A DNA stretch of 64,000 nt from Galbibacter pacificus (GTDB taxonomy: Bacteria; Bacteroidota; Bacteroidia; Flavobacteriales; Flavobacteriaceae), in NCBI RefSeq assembly GCF_029603165.1, contig NZ_JAQSVC010000004.1, positions 310,001 through 374,000 on the forward strand, read 5' to 3'. Positions 9,472 to 17,671 of this stretch are shown piece by piece. The position numbers and the translations under genes were made by a program. The notes beneath the pieces were generated by a model, which was not told where the DNA came from, searched no databases, and saw only the letters and a list, made by a program, of their open reading frames with translations. Numbering within the stretch: the stretch's first letter is position 1; the number at the start of each line of letters is the position of its first letter.

Positions 9472-9796
9472 TATCATTTTCGGCTAAACAATACTTACCA
9501 AAAGTATCGATATGCGTTATTAATTCTTTATTCTGAATTTTATTATAAGACACAATATTAAATTTAAGGTAGAATTAAGTCATCTATTGCCGCTTCTATT
9601 CTTATTAAACATTGTAGGAAACATTTCCTTTTAGGGCTATGTCAACATCTGATGAAGCCCTGTAATTTCCTGTGGCCCGTGAACCAAAAACAAGGGTTTT
9701 GTTTATGTTGTTGTTTTTATGTAAAGTCCCGGAAAACTTCTCGACCGTGCTCATTTTCAAACCGTATTTGTGTTTAACTTCATGCATCCTTTTCAA
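9472..9796 (-). pseudogene. Decayed MNT-type nucleotidyltransferase (antitoxin-like)
   Basis: The intact 5' part encodes STVEKFSGTLHKN...TLVFGSRATGNYRASSDVDIALKG, the GSRA..G...SDVD signature of minimal nucleotidyltransferases, and stops at 9605. Beyond the stop, reading first one frame over gives LIRIEAAIDDLILP. Reading again in the original frame gives LKFNIVSYNKIQNKELITHID, the usual MNT C-terminus. Two small deletions (one near 9611, one near 9556) with a net loss of three bases would explain this. Such proteins usually pair with a HEPN/HepT protein, sometimes as toxin-antitoxin systems that AMPylate the partner. No intact partner is present here. Confidence 0.75.
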
Positions 9797-9857
9797 TTAA
9801 CTCGGTCTTTTTTTGGTCAAAAGTCATTAATACCGGACTGTATTTTTTTAGAATGTT

Positions 9858-10181
9858 TTATAACAACCCAAGTTCCAGTTTTGCTTCTTCGCTCATTAAT
9901 TCTTGGCTCCATGGCGGATCGAAAGTAATTTCAACCTCGGCATCCTTTACATCATCAATTGTTTTTATTTTTTCTTCGACCTCGACGGGAAGAGTTTCGG
10001 CTACGGGACAATTGGGCGTTGTAAGCGTCATTAATATTTTAACTTCCTGGTCTTCGTTTACAAAAACATCGTAAATCAACCCGAGTTCGTATATGTCCAC
10101 GGGAATTTCCGGGTCGTATATGGTTTTAAGGACTTTTACAATTTTTTCTCCCAGTTCTGTTGTATCTATGGTTTCACTCAT
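9858..10181 (-). CDS. SufT-like DUF59/MIP18 family Fe-S assembly protein
   Basis: A 107-residue stand-alone DUF59 (MIP18) domain, recognised by YDPEIPVDIYELGLIYD near residues 22-38 and TLTTPNCPVAETLP with the conserved cysteine near residue 79. Proteins of this kind (SufT) help maturation of Fe-S proteins. It lies 6 bases downstream of sufE on the same strand, in line with one transcript. The start MSETIDTTELG gives a compact domain without extra residues. The exact client proteins are unknown. Confidence 0.88.
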   Translation of the reverse strand: MSETIDTTELGEKIVKVLKTIYDPEIPVDIYELGLIYDVFVNEDQEVKILMTLTTPNCPVAETLPVEVEEKIKTIDDVKDAEVEITFDPPWSQELMSEEAKLELGLL

Positions 10182-10187
10182 TGGTTT

Positions 10188-10610
10188 CTAATTTAATTGT
10201 GTTTGGTATGCCACCGCATACAGTTTTAATTGCTTTATCATACTTACCAAACCATTGGCTCGTGTGGGCGATAAATGCTCTTTTAAGCCTATTTCGTCTA
10301 TAAAATCGGTGTTGGCTTCCATGATGTCTTTTGGTCGTTGGTTAGAAAATGCCCTTACTAATATAGCGATAATTCCTTTGGTAATAATGGCATCACTATC
10401 TGCTGTGAACACCAACTTATCATTGACCAGTTCTGCATGTACCCATACTTTGCTTTGACAGCCTTTAATGATGTTGTCTTCGGTTTTATATTGATCTTCA
10501 ATGAGGGGTAACGATTTTCCGAGTTCAATCATATACTCATAACGCTGCATCCAGTCATCGAACATGGAAAACTCGTCTACAATCTCATTTTGAATTTCTT
10601 GAATTGTCAT
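10188..10610 (-). CDS. sufE: SufE sulfur-acceptor protein
   Basis: A 140-residue SufE that takes persulfide sulfur from SufS and stimulates its cysteine desulfurase activity. The acceptor Cys51 lies in IKGCQSKVWV. The C-terminal LSPTRANGL segment is typical of the family. The ATG at 10610 is chosen because the upstream in-frame extension of 20 codons has no family similarity. sufS is upstream on the same strand (188 bases away), and the SufT-like gene follows after 6 bases. Confidence 0.95.
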   Translation of the reverse strand: MTIQEIQNEIVDEFSMFDDWMQRYEYMIELGKSLPLIEDQYKTEDNIIKGCQSKVWVHAELVNDKLVFTADSDAIITKGIIAILVRAFSNQRPKDIMEANTDFIDEIGLKEHLSPTRANGLVSMIKQLKLYAVAYQTQLN

Positions 10611-10798
10611 ATGTTTAATTTTTTTTGCAATGGCTAAATGTGCGTAAAAATGTTGCCCATGGGTAACCACTGCGTTCTCACATGAATTTATTTTTCAACA
10701 AAAATACAACAAGAATATGGGCTATTCAACTGTTTTTCTATATGTTATTACAGGGTTTATTGCTAGCTGTGCTCTTTGGGCAGCAATTGCAATATTTA

Positions 10799-12013
10799 TT
10801 ATGAAAGCATCATTTTTGCTTTTTTCACGGCATCTACCAAAGCGTCTATCTCTTCTTTGGTATTGTAAAAAGCAAAACTAGCCCGGACGGTCCCGGGTAT
10901 TTTAAAGAAATCCATAATGGGTTGTGCACAATGATGGCCTGTTCTAACAGCAATTCCCAGTTTATCTACAATAGTCCCTATATCGTATGGATGGATGCCT
11001 TCTATGTTGAAAGAAATAACGGCCGCCTTTTTGCTGGAATTCCCATAGATTTTCAACCCGAGAATCTGACTCAATTTATCGGTACCGTAGGCTAGCAGCT
11101 CATTTTCATATGCCAGTATATTCTCGAACCCAACGCTATTCATATAATCGATTGCCGCTCCAAAGGCTATTCCGCCACAAATGTTGGGCGTTCCTGCTTC
11201 AAACTTATGAGGCAGCTCTGCATAAGTGGTTTTTTCAAAAGTAACTTCGGCAATCATTTCGCCCCCGCCTTGGTACGGTGGTAATTTTTTTAGCCACTCT
11301 TCCTTTCCGTAGAGCATGCCCATACCGGTTGGCCCACACATTTTATGTGCCGAAGCTACGTAAAAATCGACATCCAGTTGCTGTACATCGGGTTTTATAT
11401 GCGGACAAGCCTGCGCACCGTCAATAAGTACAGCGGCCCCTACCTTATGTGCTTTCTCGATAATTTCTTCAATGGGGTTTACAACGCCCAATGCATTGGA
11501 TATATGGTTGCAAAACACCAGCTTGGTTTTTTCTGATAACAGTTTCTCATATGCATCCATTAAAAGCATTCCTTCTTCGTCCATTGGAATTACTTTTAAT
11601 TTTGCCCCGGTGCGCTCGCACAGCATCTGCCAAGGCACAATGTTGGAATGGTGCTCCAAGGCCGAAACAATAAGTTCGTCCCCTAATTTTAAAAGTGTAG
11701 AAAATCCATTGGCTACCATATTGATACCATGCGTGGTCCCCGAAGTAAAAATAATCTCGTGCGAACGCTTGGCATTAAAATGCGACTGGATTTTCTGGCG
11801 TGCCTGCTCATATTTATCGGTTGCTTCTTGCGAAAGCGTATGCACCCCACGGTGAATGTTGGCATTGTAATTAGAATAGTAATCTACAATGCAATCTATT
11901 ACCTGCCGTGGTGTTTGCGAGGTAGCGGCATTGTCGAAATACACTAAAGGGTACCCATTTACTTTTCGCTGTAAAATAGGAAAGTCGGCCCGTATCTTCT
12001 TTATATCGATCAT
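10799..12013 (-). CDS. sufS: Cysteine desulfurase SufS
   Basis: A 404-residue class II (SufS/CsdA type) PLP enzyme that converts cysteine to alanine and holds the sulfur as a persulfide for SufE. The PLP lysine is Lys224 in SAHKMCGPTG. The active cysteine is Cys362 in RTGHHCAQP, on the short loop typical of SufS. The ATG at 12013 is preferred over an upstream TTG because the family starts at about this point (IKKIRADFPIL). A TATTTTTG promoter element lies upstream. In this genome sufS is separated from sufD by plus-strand genes. Confidence 0.96.
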   Translation of the reverse strand: MIDIKKIRADFPILQRKVNGYPLVYFDNAATSQTPRQVIDCIVDYYSNYNANIHRGVHTLSQEATDKYEQARQKIQSHFNAKRSHEIIFTSGTTHGINMVANGFSTLLKLGDELIVSALEHHSNIVPWQMLCERTGAKLKVIPMDEEGMLLMDAYEKLLSEKTKLVFCNHISNALGVVNPIEEIIEKAHKVGAAVLIDGAQACPHIKPDVQQLDVDFYVASAHKMCGPTGMGMLYGKEEWLKKLPPYQGGGEMIAEVTFEKTTYAELPHKFEAGTPNICGGIAFGAAIDYMNSVGFENILAYENELLAYGTDKLSQILGLKIYGNSSKKAAVISFNIEGIHPYDIGTIVDKLGIAVRTGHHCAQPIMDFFKIPGTVRASFAFYNTKEEIDALVDAVKKAKMMLS

Positions 12014-12028
12014 AACTATTCTTTGGTA

Positions 12029-12036
12029 CAAAAATA
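12029..12036 (-). promoter_or_regulatory. -7 promoter element for sufS
   Basis: On the minus strand the sequence reads TATTTTTG, a perfect TAnnTTTG match, 15 bases before the sufS ATG. It suggests that sufS-sufE-sufT has its own promoter now that it is apart from sufD. Confidence 0.5.
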
Positions 12037-12228
12037 GGTGAAAGTTATAAGCTTAAAAAGTTGAACGTTATAAAGTTTTTAGTCGGCTTATAGACTATGT
12101 TTATGGTTGTTCAAGTATTTTACACCAAAAAAATGATTAGGTATGGACGTATGTTTAGTCACTCCTTTCCCCACAAACCCCAAAATTTATGTATTTTTAA
12201 AGTATAAACTGATAAAATTAGTTTCCTT

Positions 12229-13581
12229 GTGAAAAACTTTAAACGCTTTGCACTTTACACCATCCTTCTTATTTGTTTTGCCTTTGTGGTTGTTGTTTAT
12301 TTTAATTACCCAAAATTGAATATCATTAGTGGTTTTTCAGCTAAAAACATGTGTTCGTGCATGTTTACAGACCACCGTATTCAAACCTACACCACCAATA
12401 ACGATAATAATTTTACCCCGGTAAAACTTGCCAAAAACCAGGTAAATATCTCTACAAAACAAGCCACTGCCACTGTATATGGACTCAAACCACGCACTGC
12501 TGTTTACCGAAAAGGTTTAGGTTGCGTTCTCGTTCCTGCTGAAATGAATATAGAAGAAGTAACCCATGCTGAAGCTCCTTTGCGTTCTTCAAAAAATACC
12601 TCGTTGCCTTATCCATATGGAGATGCCGAGCAAAATGATACTGTTTTTAAAAATGTAGATTACAGCAAAGTTGAAAAAACCGTTGAAGCTGCTTTTGCCA
12701 ATAACAGCACCCAAAAAACACGTTCGGTATTGGTAATTTACAAAGACCAGATTATTGCTGAAAAATACGCCGATTCGTTGAATAAGGACAACAAAATGCT
12801 TGGTTGGTCAATGACCAAAAGTGTATTGGCTACGCTATACGGAATTTTACAATATGAAGGAAAGCTGGACATTAACGAACCCGCAAAAGTTGATGCTTGG
12901 CAAAACGATGAACGCGCCTCCATTACGTACAACGATTTATTGCATATGAATAGCGGTTTGACTTGGGAGGAGGATTACGCTACCATTTCGGATGTTACCA
13001 AAATGCTTTTTTTAACCGATGATATGACTAAAGTACAGGCCGAAAAAGAGGCTGCTTACCCACCCAACTCGTATTGGAACTATTCATCGGGAACCACCAA
13101 TTTGCTTTCGGGACTGCTCCGAAAGGAATTTAATTCGTATCCCGAATACCTCAACTTTCCATATAAAAAATTAATCGACCGTATCGGAATGCACAGCATG
13201 GTTATTGAAACTGATGCCGCCGGAAATTTTGTTGGTTCTTCTTACGGATGGGCAACCACACGCGATTGGGGCAAGTTTGGGCTGCTCTATTTACATGAAG
13301 GAAATTGGAACGGCGACCGGGTTTTTCATGAAAACTGGGCAACATATGTGGCTACCCCCGCACCAAATTCTGACGGTTTGTACGGTGGTCATTTTTGGCT
13401 CAACACGCCTGAAAAACTGCCCGATGCGCCAATGGATGCCTATTTTGCCGATGGTTTTCAGGGGCAACGGGTTTACATCGTGCCTTCCAAAGATCTGGTA
13501 GTGGTACGTATGGGATTGGCCTCTGGAGATGCTTTTGATTTTAATGGTTTTTTAAGTGGGATTACAAAGGCCATTAAATAA
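12229..13581 (+). CDS. Serine hydrolase, beta-lactamase (class C) fold
   Basis: A 450-residue membrane-anchored serine hydrolase of the PF00144 type, distant from the one at 519-1673. It has one N-terminal transmembrane segment (about 8-25) and an N-terminal region of about 140 residues with three cysteines. The catalytic domain carries SMTK at 194-197 and the tyrosine motif NYSSGTT from about 284. GTG at 12229 is the likely start; there is no ATG in a better place. It is probably an envelope esterase or peptidase with unknown substrate. It is the first of the plus-strand genes lying between sufS and sufD. Confidence 0.82.
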   Translation: MKNFKRFALYTILLICFAFVVVVYFNYPKLNIISGFSAKNMCSCMFTDHRIQTYTTNNDNNFTPVKLAKNQVNISTKQATATVYGLKPRTAVYRKGLGCVLVPAEMNIEEVTHAEAPLRSSKNTSLPYPYGDAEQNDTVFKNVDYSKVEKTVEAAFANNSTQKTRSVLVIYKDQIIAEKYADSLNKDNKMLGWSMTKSVLATLYGILQYEGKLDINEPAKVDAWQNDERASITYNDLLHMNSGLTWEEDYATISDVTKMLFLTDDMTKVQAEKEAAYPPNSYWNYSSGTTNLLSGLLRKEFNSYPEYLNFPYKKLIDRIGMHSMVIETDAAGNFVGSSYGWATTRDWGKFGLLYLHEGNWNGDRVFHENWATYVATPAPNSDGLYGGHFWLNTPEKLPDAPMDAYFADGFQGQRVYIVPSKDLVVVRMGLASGDAFDFNGFLSGITKAIK

Positions 13582-13654
13582 ATTTATGAGTTGGCGTTAA
13601 TTTTGGCAAAACCCATAATATCAGCATTCGAACCAAGTAAATAACCACAAAAAA

Positions 13655-14515
13655 TTGAACAAAAAATATACCATATCGGAATTTGCAGAATATTTGAATA
13701 TCGACAACCAAAAGTCAGAAGGTATTTTAATGGTGTTGTACGACAATGAAAGTAATATTCCGCTAAAGTCGAATCCTGTAAAAATTGATTTTTACCTTTT
13801 GGCACTTAAGTTGGATTTTGACAAAAACATTGATTACGGACAAACGGACTTTGACGATGCAAAAGCCTATTTATATTTTGATGCACCAAACAGCCTAATC
13901 GAATGGGACTTGGAAAAACCAATGACAGGTTATAATATCTTCATCAGCCCGAAAGTGTTCGACAAGTATGCCAAAGGTTACAGCTTTAGGAATTACGACA
14001 GCCACGAAGCCTTATTTGTAAAAGAAGATGAAAAGGAAATTTTGCTGGACTTGTTCCAAAAAGCACATACCGAATACCAAAAAGGCGCATTTTCAAAAGA
14101 AATCGTTACTTCTTATGCCAATTTAGTTTTGTCCTACATTCAAAAATTCTATCAAAGGCAGTTCGAAACACGAAGCGTGCTGTACAACAAAGTTGTAGCG
14201 GATTTTTATAAAAACATCGAAGCGTATTTTGAACAAAACAAGGATATCAAAAAACTTCCAACGGTAAGCTATTTTGCCAACCTATCTCACCTTTCTGCAA
14301 ACTACTTCGGCGACTTAATTAAACACTTTACCGGAAATTCGGCACAATACCACATTCAACAGCATTTGCTTCAAAACGCTAAGCAAAAATTACGGCAATC
14401 GGATTTGTCAATCAGCGAGATTGCCTACAGTTTGGGCTTTGATTATCCCACATACTTCACTCGTTTTTTTAAGAAAGAAGTTGGTATTACGCCTACCGTT
14501 TTCCGCAATCAGTAA
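13655..14515 (+). CDS. AraC family transcriptional regulator
   Basis: A 286-residue regulator. The N-terminal part (about 1-165) is a sensing domain of uncertain type, and the C-terminal 100 residues form the AraC double helix-turn-helix, ending ISEIAYSLGFDYPTYFTRFFKKEVGITP. The start used is TTG at 13655 (MNKKYTISEFAEYL); an internal ATG at residue 26 is possible but would cut the sensing domain. It lies 90 bases upstream of an alpha/beta hydrolase gene on the same strand and is a plausible regulator of it. Confidence 0.85.
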   Translation: MNKKYTISEFAEYLNIDNQKSEGILMVLYDNESNIPLKSNPVKIDFYLLALKLDFDKNIDYGQTDFDDAKAYLYFDAPNSLIEWDLEKPMTGYNIFISPKVFDKYAKGYSFRNYDSHEALFVKEDEKEILLDLFQKAHTEYQKGAFSKEIVTSYANLVLSYIQKFYQRQFETRSVLYNKVVADFYKNIEAYFEQNKDIKKLPTVSYFANLSHLSANYFGDLIKHFTGNSAQYHIQQHLLQNAKQKLRQSDLSISEIAYSLGFDYPTYFTRFFKKEVGITPTVFRNQ

Positions 14516-14567
14516 TTTGTTTCAGACATCAAGTAATCTGTTTAGGCACAAGGCTTTGTTTACCACT

Positions 14568-14575
14568 TAACTTTG
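14568..14575 (+). promoter_or_regulatory. -7 promoter element for the alpha/beta hydrolase
   Basis: TAACTTTG matches TAnnTTTG, 30 bases before the ATG at 14606. It is the same octamer as the promoter of the Crp/Fnr gene at 23616. Confidence 0.5.
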
Positions 14576-14605
14576 TAGTATCAAGAATTTTAAAAAATAA
14601 AAATT

Positions 14606-15625
14606 ATGGAAAATCAAGTAAACTTGGCTGGAAGCGAAAGAGCATCCACTCATAAATCAAGACTATCAAAAGAGCGGATGGAAAACGCCGTAAAACAATT
14701 GAACGAAATTTCGGAATCCGATTACGAAAAGGTAATGGGTTTGGTTAATGTTTGCAAACCTTTCCGTAGCATTATTCACAAAACACCAGATGATTACGGA
14801 ATGACCGATTGGAAAGATGTTTTTCTAAAAGGCATTGACGGTGTACCGCTCGATGGTTGGTACATTCCCGCAAAAGGTGGCGAAAGCAATAAGCTTGTCA
14901 TCTTCAACCACGCCTTGCCAATGTGCCGTTCAGGTTTTCAAGGTCATCTTGGCGAACCGTTTAGCGGTTATGACAATGTGGAAATCGATTTTGTAATTCA
15001 GATGAAACATTTAACCGATGCAGGTTACAACGTTTTGGCTTACGACATCAGAAACCACGGAAGAAGTGGCTCATCTAACAATGGCGTGAGCGGAATTGGA
15101 CAGTTGGAATGGCGAGACTGTGCTGGGGTGAAACAATATGTTGATAACCATCCACGACTTAGCAAAATGAAAGTGGCACTTTACAGCCAATGTATGGGTG
15201 GAAACTCACAGTACGAAGCAATAAGCCGTCATCCCGAACTCTTTGAAAATGTAAAATGTATGGTAAGCCCAATGGTTGTTTCAATGCGAGCTATTTATGA
15301 AGCGTTTTCCAGCCTACAAGGTGTAAGTCAGTATTTGGATTTGGTCGATTTTGAGCTATTGAAAGCCGGTGGTTGGTTAATGGACGAAATGACACCGCAT
15401 ACGGCCGCACCGGATGTGAAAATGCCAGTATTTATGATACAGGTTAAAGATGATGCTTGGACAAAAAATCCAGAAGACGGACAAAAAACCTTTGACCTAC
15501 TCGGCAGCGAAGAAAAGGAAATCCATTGGATTGAAAATACCGACAAGCGATTTAAAGACGGTTACAACTATTTTGGAAGGCATCCCGAAAAAGTCCTCGC
15601 ATTCTTGGACAAGTATATGAAATAA
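14606..15625 (+). CDS. Alpha/beta hydrolase with cysteine at the nucleophile position
   Basis: A 339-residue cytoplasmic alpha/beta hydrolase fold protein. Strand and oxyanion elements are visible (LVIFNHALP near 97-105, YDIRNHGRSG near 146-155). The nucleophile elbow, usually G-x-S-x-G, reads SQCMGG at 194-199, which puts Cys196 where serine is expected, as in dienelactone hydrolase. A histidine near the C-terminus (FGRHPEKVLAFLDKY) could complete the triad. The substrate is unknown. It follows the AraC-type regulator and lacks a signal peptide. Confidence 0.8.
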   Translation: MENQVNLAGSERASTHKSRLSKERMENAVKQLNEISESDYEKVMGLVNVCKPFRSIIHKTPDDYGMTDWKDVFLKGIDGVPLDGWYIPAKGGESNKLVIFNHALPMCRSGFQGHLGEPFSGYDNVEIDFVIQMKHLTDAGYNVLAYDIRNHGRSGSSNNGVSGIGQLEWRDCAGVKQYVDNHPRLSKMKVALYSQCMGGNSQYEAISRHPELFENVKCMVSPMVVSMRAIYEAFSSLQGVSQYLDLVDFELLKAGGWLMDEMTPHTAAPDVKMPVFMIQVKDDAWTKNPEDGQKTFDLLGSEEKEIHWIENTDKRFKDGYNYFGRHPEKVLAFLDKYMK

Positions 15626-15651
15626 AAGCACATAGGCGAAAAAGCTACCGC

Positions 15652-15702
15652 CAACAGCATATATAAGCAATAGCGGTTTGGGTGCTAACTCGAACCGCTA
15701 TC
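15652..15702. repeat. Hairpin downstream of the alpha/beta hydrolase
   Basis: ATAGCGGTT at 15670-15678 and AACCGCTAT at 15693-15701 form a 9-bp stem with a 14-base loop, preceded by ACCGCCAACAGCATATATA. There is only a weak T tract afterwards, so termination is uncertain. It may be a dispersed element flanking accessory genes. Confidence 0.4.
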
Positions 15703-15863
15703 TCATTTTAAATAAGTATATTGTAATCCGAAAAGTAGTTGCGTAAAACCTGCTACTGCTCATACACAAAACTGATTATTGAACCGATGGCAATTATATA
15801 ACCCGTTCAATTTCTCACCAATTTGAAGTTTTAAATAGTACCGATTTTTATAATTGAATACAC

Positions 15864-16322
15864 ATGCGCATAAAATATAAAATATCCCTTTCCTCAATCC
15901 TTCTTGCAATATTACTTGTCTCCTGCAAGAATAAAACTTCCGAAGCAGACTCAGGGAATAATAAAAGTATAAAGGTTGAACGGACAGACATACAAAGTAG
16001 CGAAATAATCAAGCGTTTACAAGGTAGCTGGAAAGAAGCCGAATATCCATTCCGAAAAATTGAATTTAAAAATTCCACGGTAAAATTTACGGAAGAAGGC
16101 CTGCTTGAAGCCCCAAGGTTTAAAGCGTTCAAAATTTATGCTGAATGTCCCTTTGACAACAATAACATAAAAAATGTAAAGATTACCGATACAATTATTT
16201 CCATAACAGAAGATAAGCATTGCGAAAAGCTGAAAATTTCCAATAATACATTAACGCTCAGCGGTTATAATGCCACTACCAAGAGCGATTATGAAATGGA
16301 GTATAAAAAACAGAATGAGTAA
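15864..16322 (+). CDS. Hypothetical lipoprotein
   Basis: A 152-residue protein not assigned to a family. The N-terminus is a lipoprotein signal: positive residues, hydrophobic stretch ISLSSILLAILL, and lipobox LVSC with Cys21. The mature part is small, charged and strand-rich (IIKRLQGSWKEAEYPFRKIEF), which recalls lipocalin-like 'LxGxW' proteins of Bacteroidota, but this is a guess. It stands alone between the alpha/beta hydrolase and the FemAB-like gene, preceded by 238 bases without a gene. Confidence 0.65.
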   Translation: MRIKYKISLSSILLAILLVSCKNKTSEADSGNNKSIKVERTDIQSSEIIKRLQGSWKEAEYPFRKIEFKNSTVKFTEEGLLEAPRFKAFKIYAECPFDNNNIKNVKITDTIISITEDKHCEKLKISNNTLTLSGYNATTKSDYEMEYKKQNE

Positions 16323-16483
16323 TTCTACGTGTTCCTAATATTATCATTTAAACCCATTTGCCTTTTTTAATAGGAGAGAATCCCTAAAAAAATACAATTT
16401 TTAAGCCACCCCCCTCTGAAAGACCCTCATCGGGCAGGTTGGAAAAAGTTTAGTGGTTTTTTTATAAAACAAACTGTATTTTT

Positions 16484-16491
16484 TAGTTTTG
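16484..16491 (+). promoter_or_regulatory. -7 promoter element for the FemAB-like gene
   Basis: TAGTTTTG matches TAnnTTTG. It overlaps a possible TTG start at 16489 and therefore supports the ATG at 16510, 18 bases downstream. Confidence 0.5.
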
Positions 16492-16509
16492 CCGCCAAAA
16501 AGCAGCAGG

Positions 16510-17607
16510 ATGTTATGTAAAGCGGAAAAAAAAGAGGTTGATTGCATCAATCCAACAAACATATTGCCCCAAACCCCATATTGGGGAAGAATTAAAAACG
16601 AGCAGGGATATATCCCCAACGGATTTGAAATTACCGTATCTAAAGAACTGCTCGGTGAAACTTCGGGAAATTTAGGGACCATTCAAGACGATTTGTTGGT
16701 GCTTATTAAGTACATTAACAGCGAATTATGCTATGCATATGTACCATATGGGCCAAAAATAGAGCCTACCTTTGAAAATCAAGGTGTTTTTTTAGAAGAA
16801 TTGTCCGAAGCCTTAAAACCTTCACTCCCCTTAAACTGTGTTTTTATACGTTATGATTTGCTGTGGAAAAACCAATGGGCCAATGAAGATGAATATTTTG
16901 ACGGTTCGGGAAATTGGAACGGCCCCCCGCAGAGCAGGGTTCAAGAATTTCGTGTTAACTACAAAACCTCGCACTGGAACCTTTATAAAAGCCCGAGTGA
17001 CATCTTGCCCAAAAACACTTTTTTTCTTGATTTAGCCCAAGCTGAAGACAACTTGTTATACAACATGAGGTATAACACCCGGTATAATATTAAACGTGCA
17101 AAAAAGAAAGGGATACAAGTAAAAGAGTATGGCGTGGAGCACATAAGCCAATGGTACAAACTATATTATGAAACGGCAAAACGCCACCAAATGCCTTTGC
17201 AAAATGAAGATTACTTTGCACGTCTATTAAACAATCAAGATAACTATGCTAAGGGTGTCAACGTAAAGATGCTCATGGCCGATTACGATGGGCAGTTTTT
17301 GGCTTCCATGTTTTTGGTTTTGTCGCACAGACGCGCCAGCTACTTATATGGTGCTTCCCTGCCAAATAATAAAATGGCCAGTTATGCACTACAATGGGAA
17401 TCCATAAAACTTGCCAAGCAATGGGGCTGTACCGAATATGACATGTTTGGTTCTGCACCCAATTTAAACGATTCTCATCCGTTAAGGGGCGTTCATATAT
17501 ACAAAAAAGGCTTTGGCGGCAACTTGTTTCACAGAATGGGATGTTGGGATTATCCGTACAGAAAAAAGGAATACGATTTTTTTAGGTTGCAGGAAATAAG
17601 TAATTAA
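16510..17607 (+). CDS. FemAB-like peptidyl/aminoacyl acyltransferase (GNAT fold)
   Basis: A 365-residue protein resembling FemX/FemAB and lipid II:glycine glycyltransferases, which use aminoacyl-tRNA to add residues to peptidoglycan stem peptides; many Bacteroidota copies are uncharacterised. The C-terminal GNAT-like half contains MRYNTRYNIKRAKKKGI, the HRRASYLYGAS strand and WESIKLAKQWGCTEYDMFG, all typical of FemAB acetyltransferase-like domains. The ATG at 16510 is chosen because a promoter element covers the upstream TTG. It is cytosolic. Bridge formation in this organism is inferred only from family. Confidence 0.78.
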   Translation: MLCKAEKKEVDCINPTNILPQTPYWGRIKNEQGYIPNGFEITVSKELLGETSGNLGTIQDDLLVLIKYINSELCYAYVPYGPKIEPTFENQGVFLEELSEALKPSLPLNCVFIRYDLLWKNQWANEDEYFDGSGNWNGPPQSRVQEFRVNYKTSHWNLYKSPSDILPKNTFFLDLAQAEDNLLYNMRYNTRYNIKRAKKKGIQVKEYGVEHISQWYKLYYETAKRHQMPLQNEDYFARLLNNQDNYAKGVNVKMLMADYDGQFLASMFLVLSHRRASYLYGASLPNNKMASYALQWESIKLAKQWGCTEYDMFGSAPNLNDSHPLRGVHIYKKGFGGNLFHRMGCWDYPYRKKEYDFFRLQEISN

Positions 17608-17622
17608 GCACTATCTTACCGT

Positions 17623-17645
17623 TTATTAATAATCGAACTCAGGTT
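17623..17645. repeat. Interspersed repeat, copy 1
   Basis: TTATTAATAATCGAACTCAGGTT (23 bases as coordinates given; core AATCGAACTCAGGTT). The same 23 bases occur inverted at 39672-39694, and related copies face each other at 43762-43812. It ends 27 bases before the presumed first codon of the RluA-type gene. Confidence 0.6.
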
Positions 17646-17671
17646 AATAACGTATAATTTCACGAAAAGGC

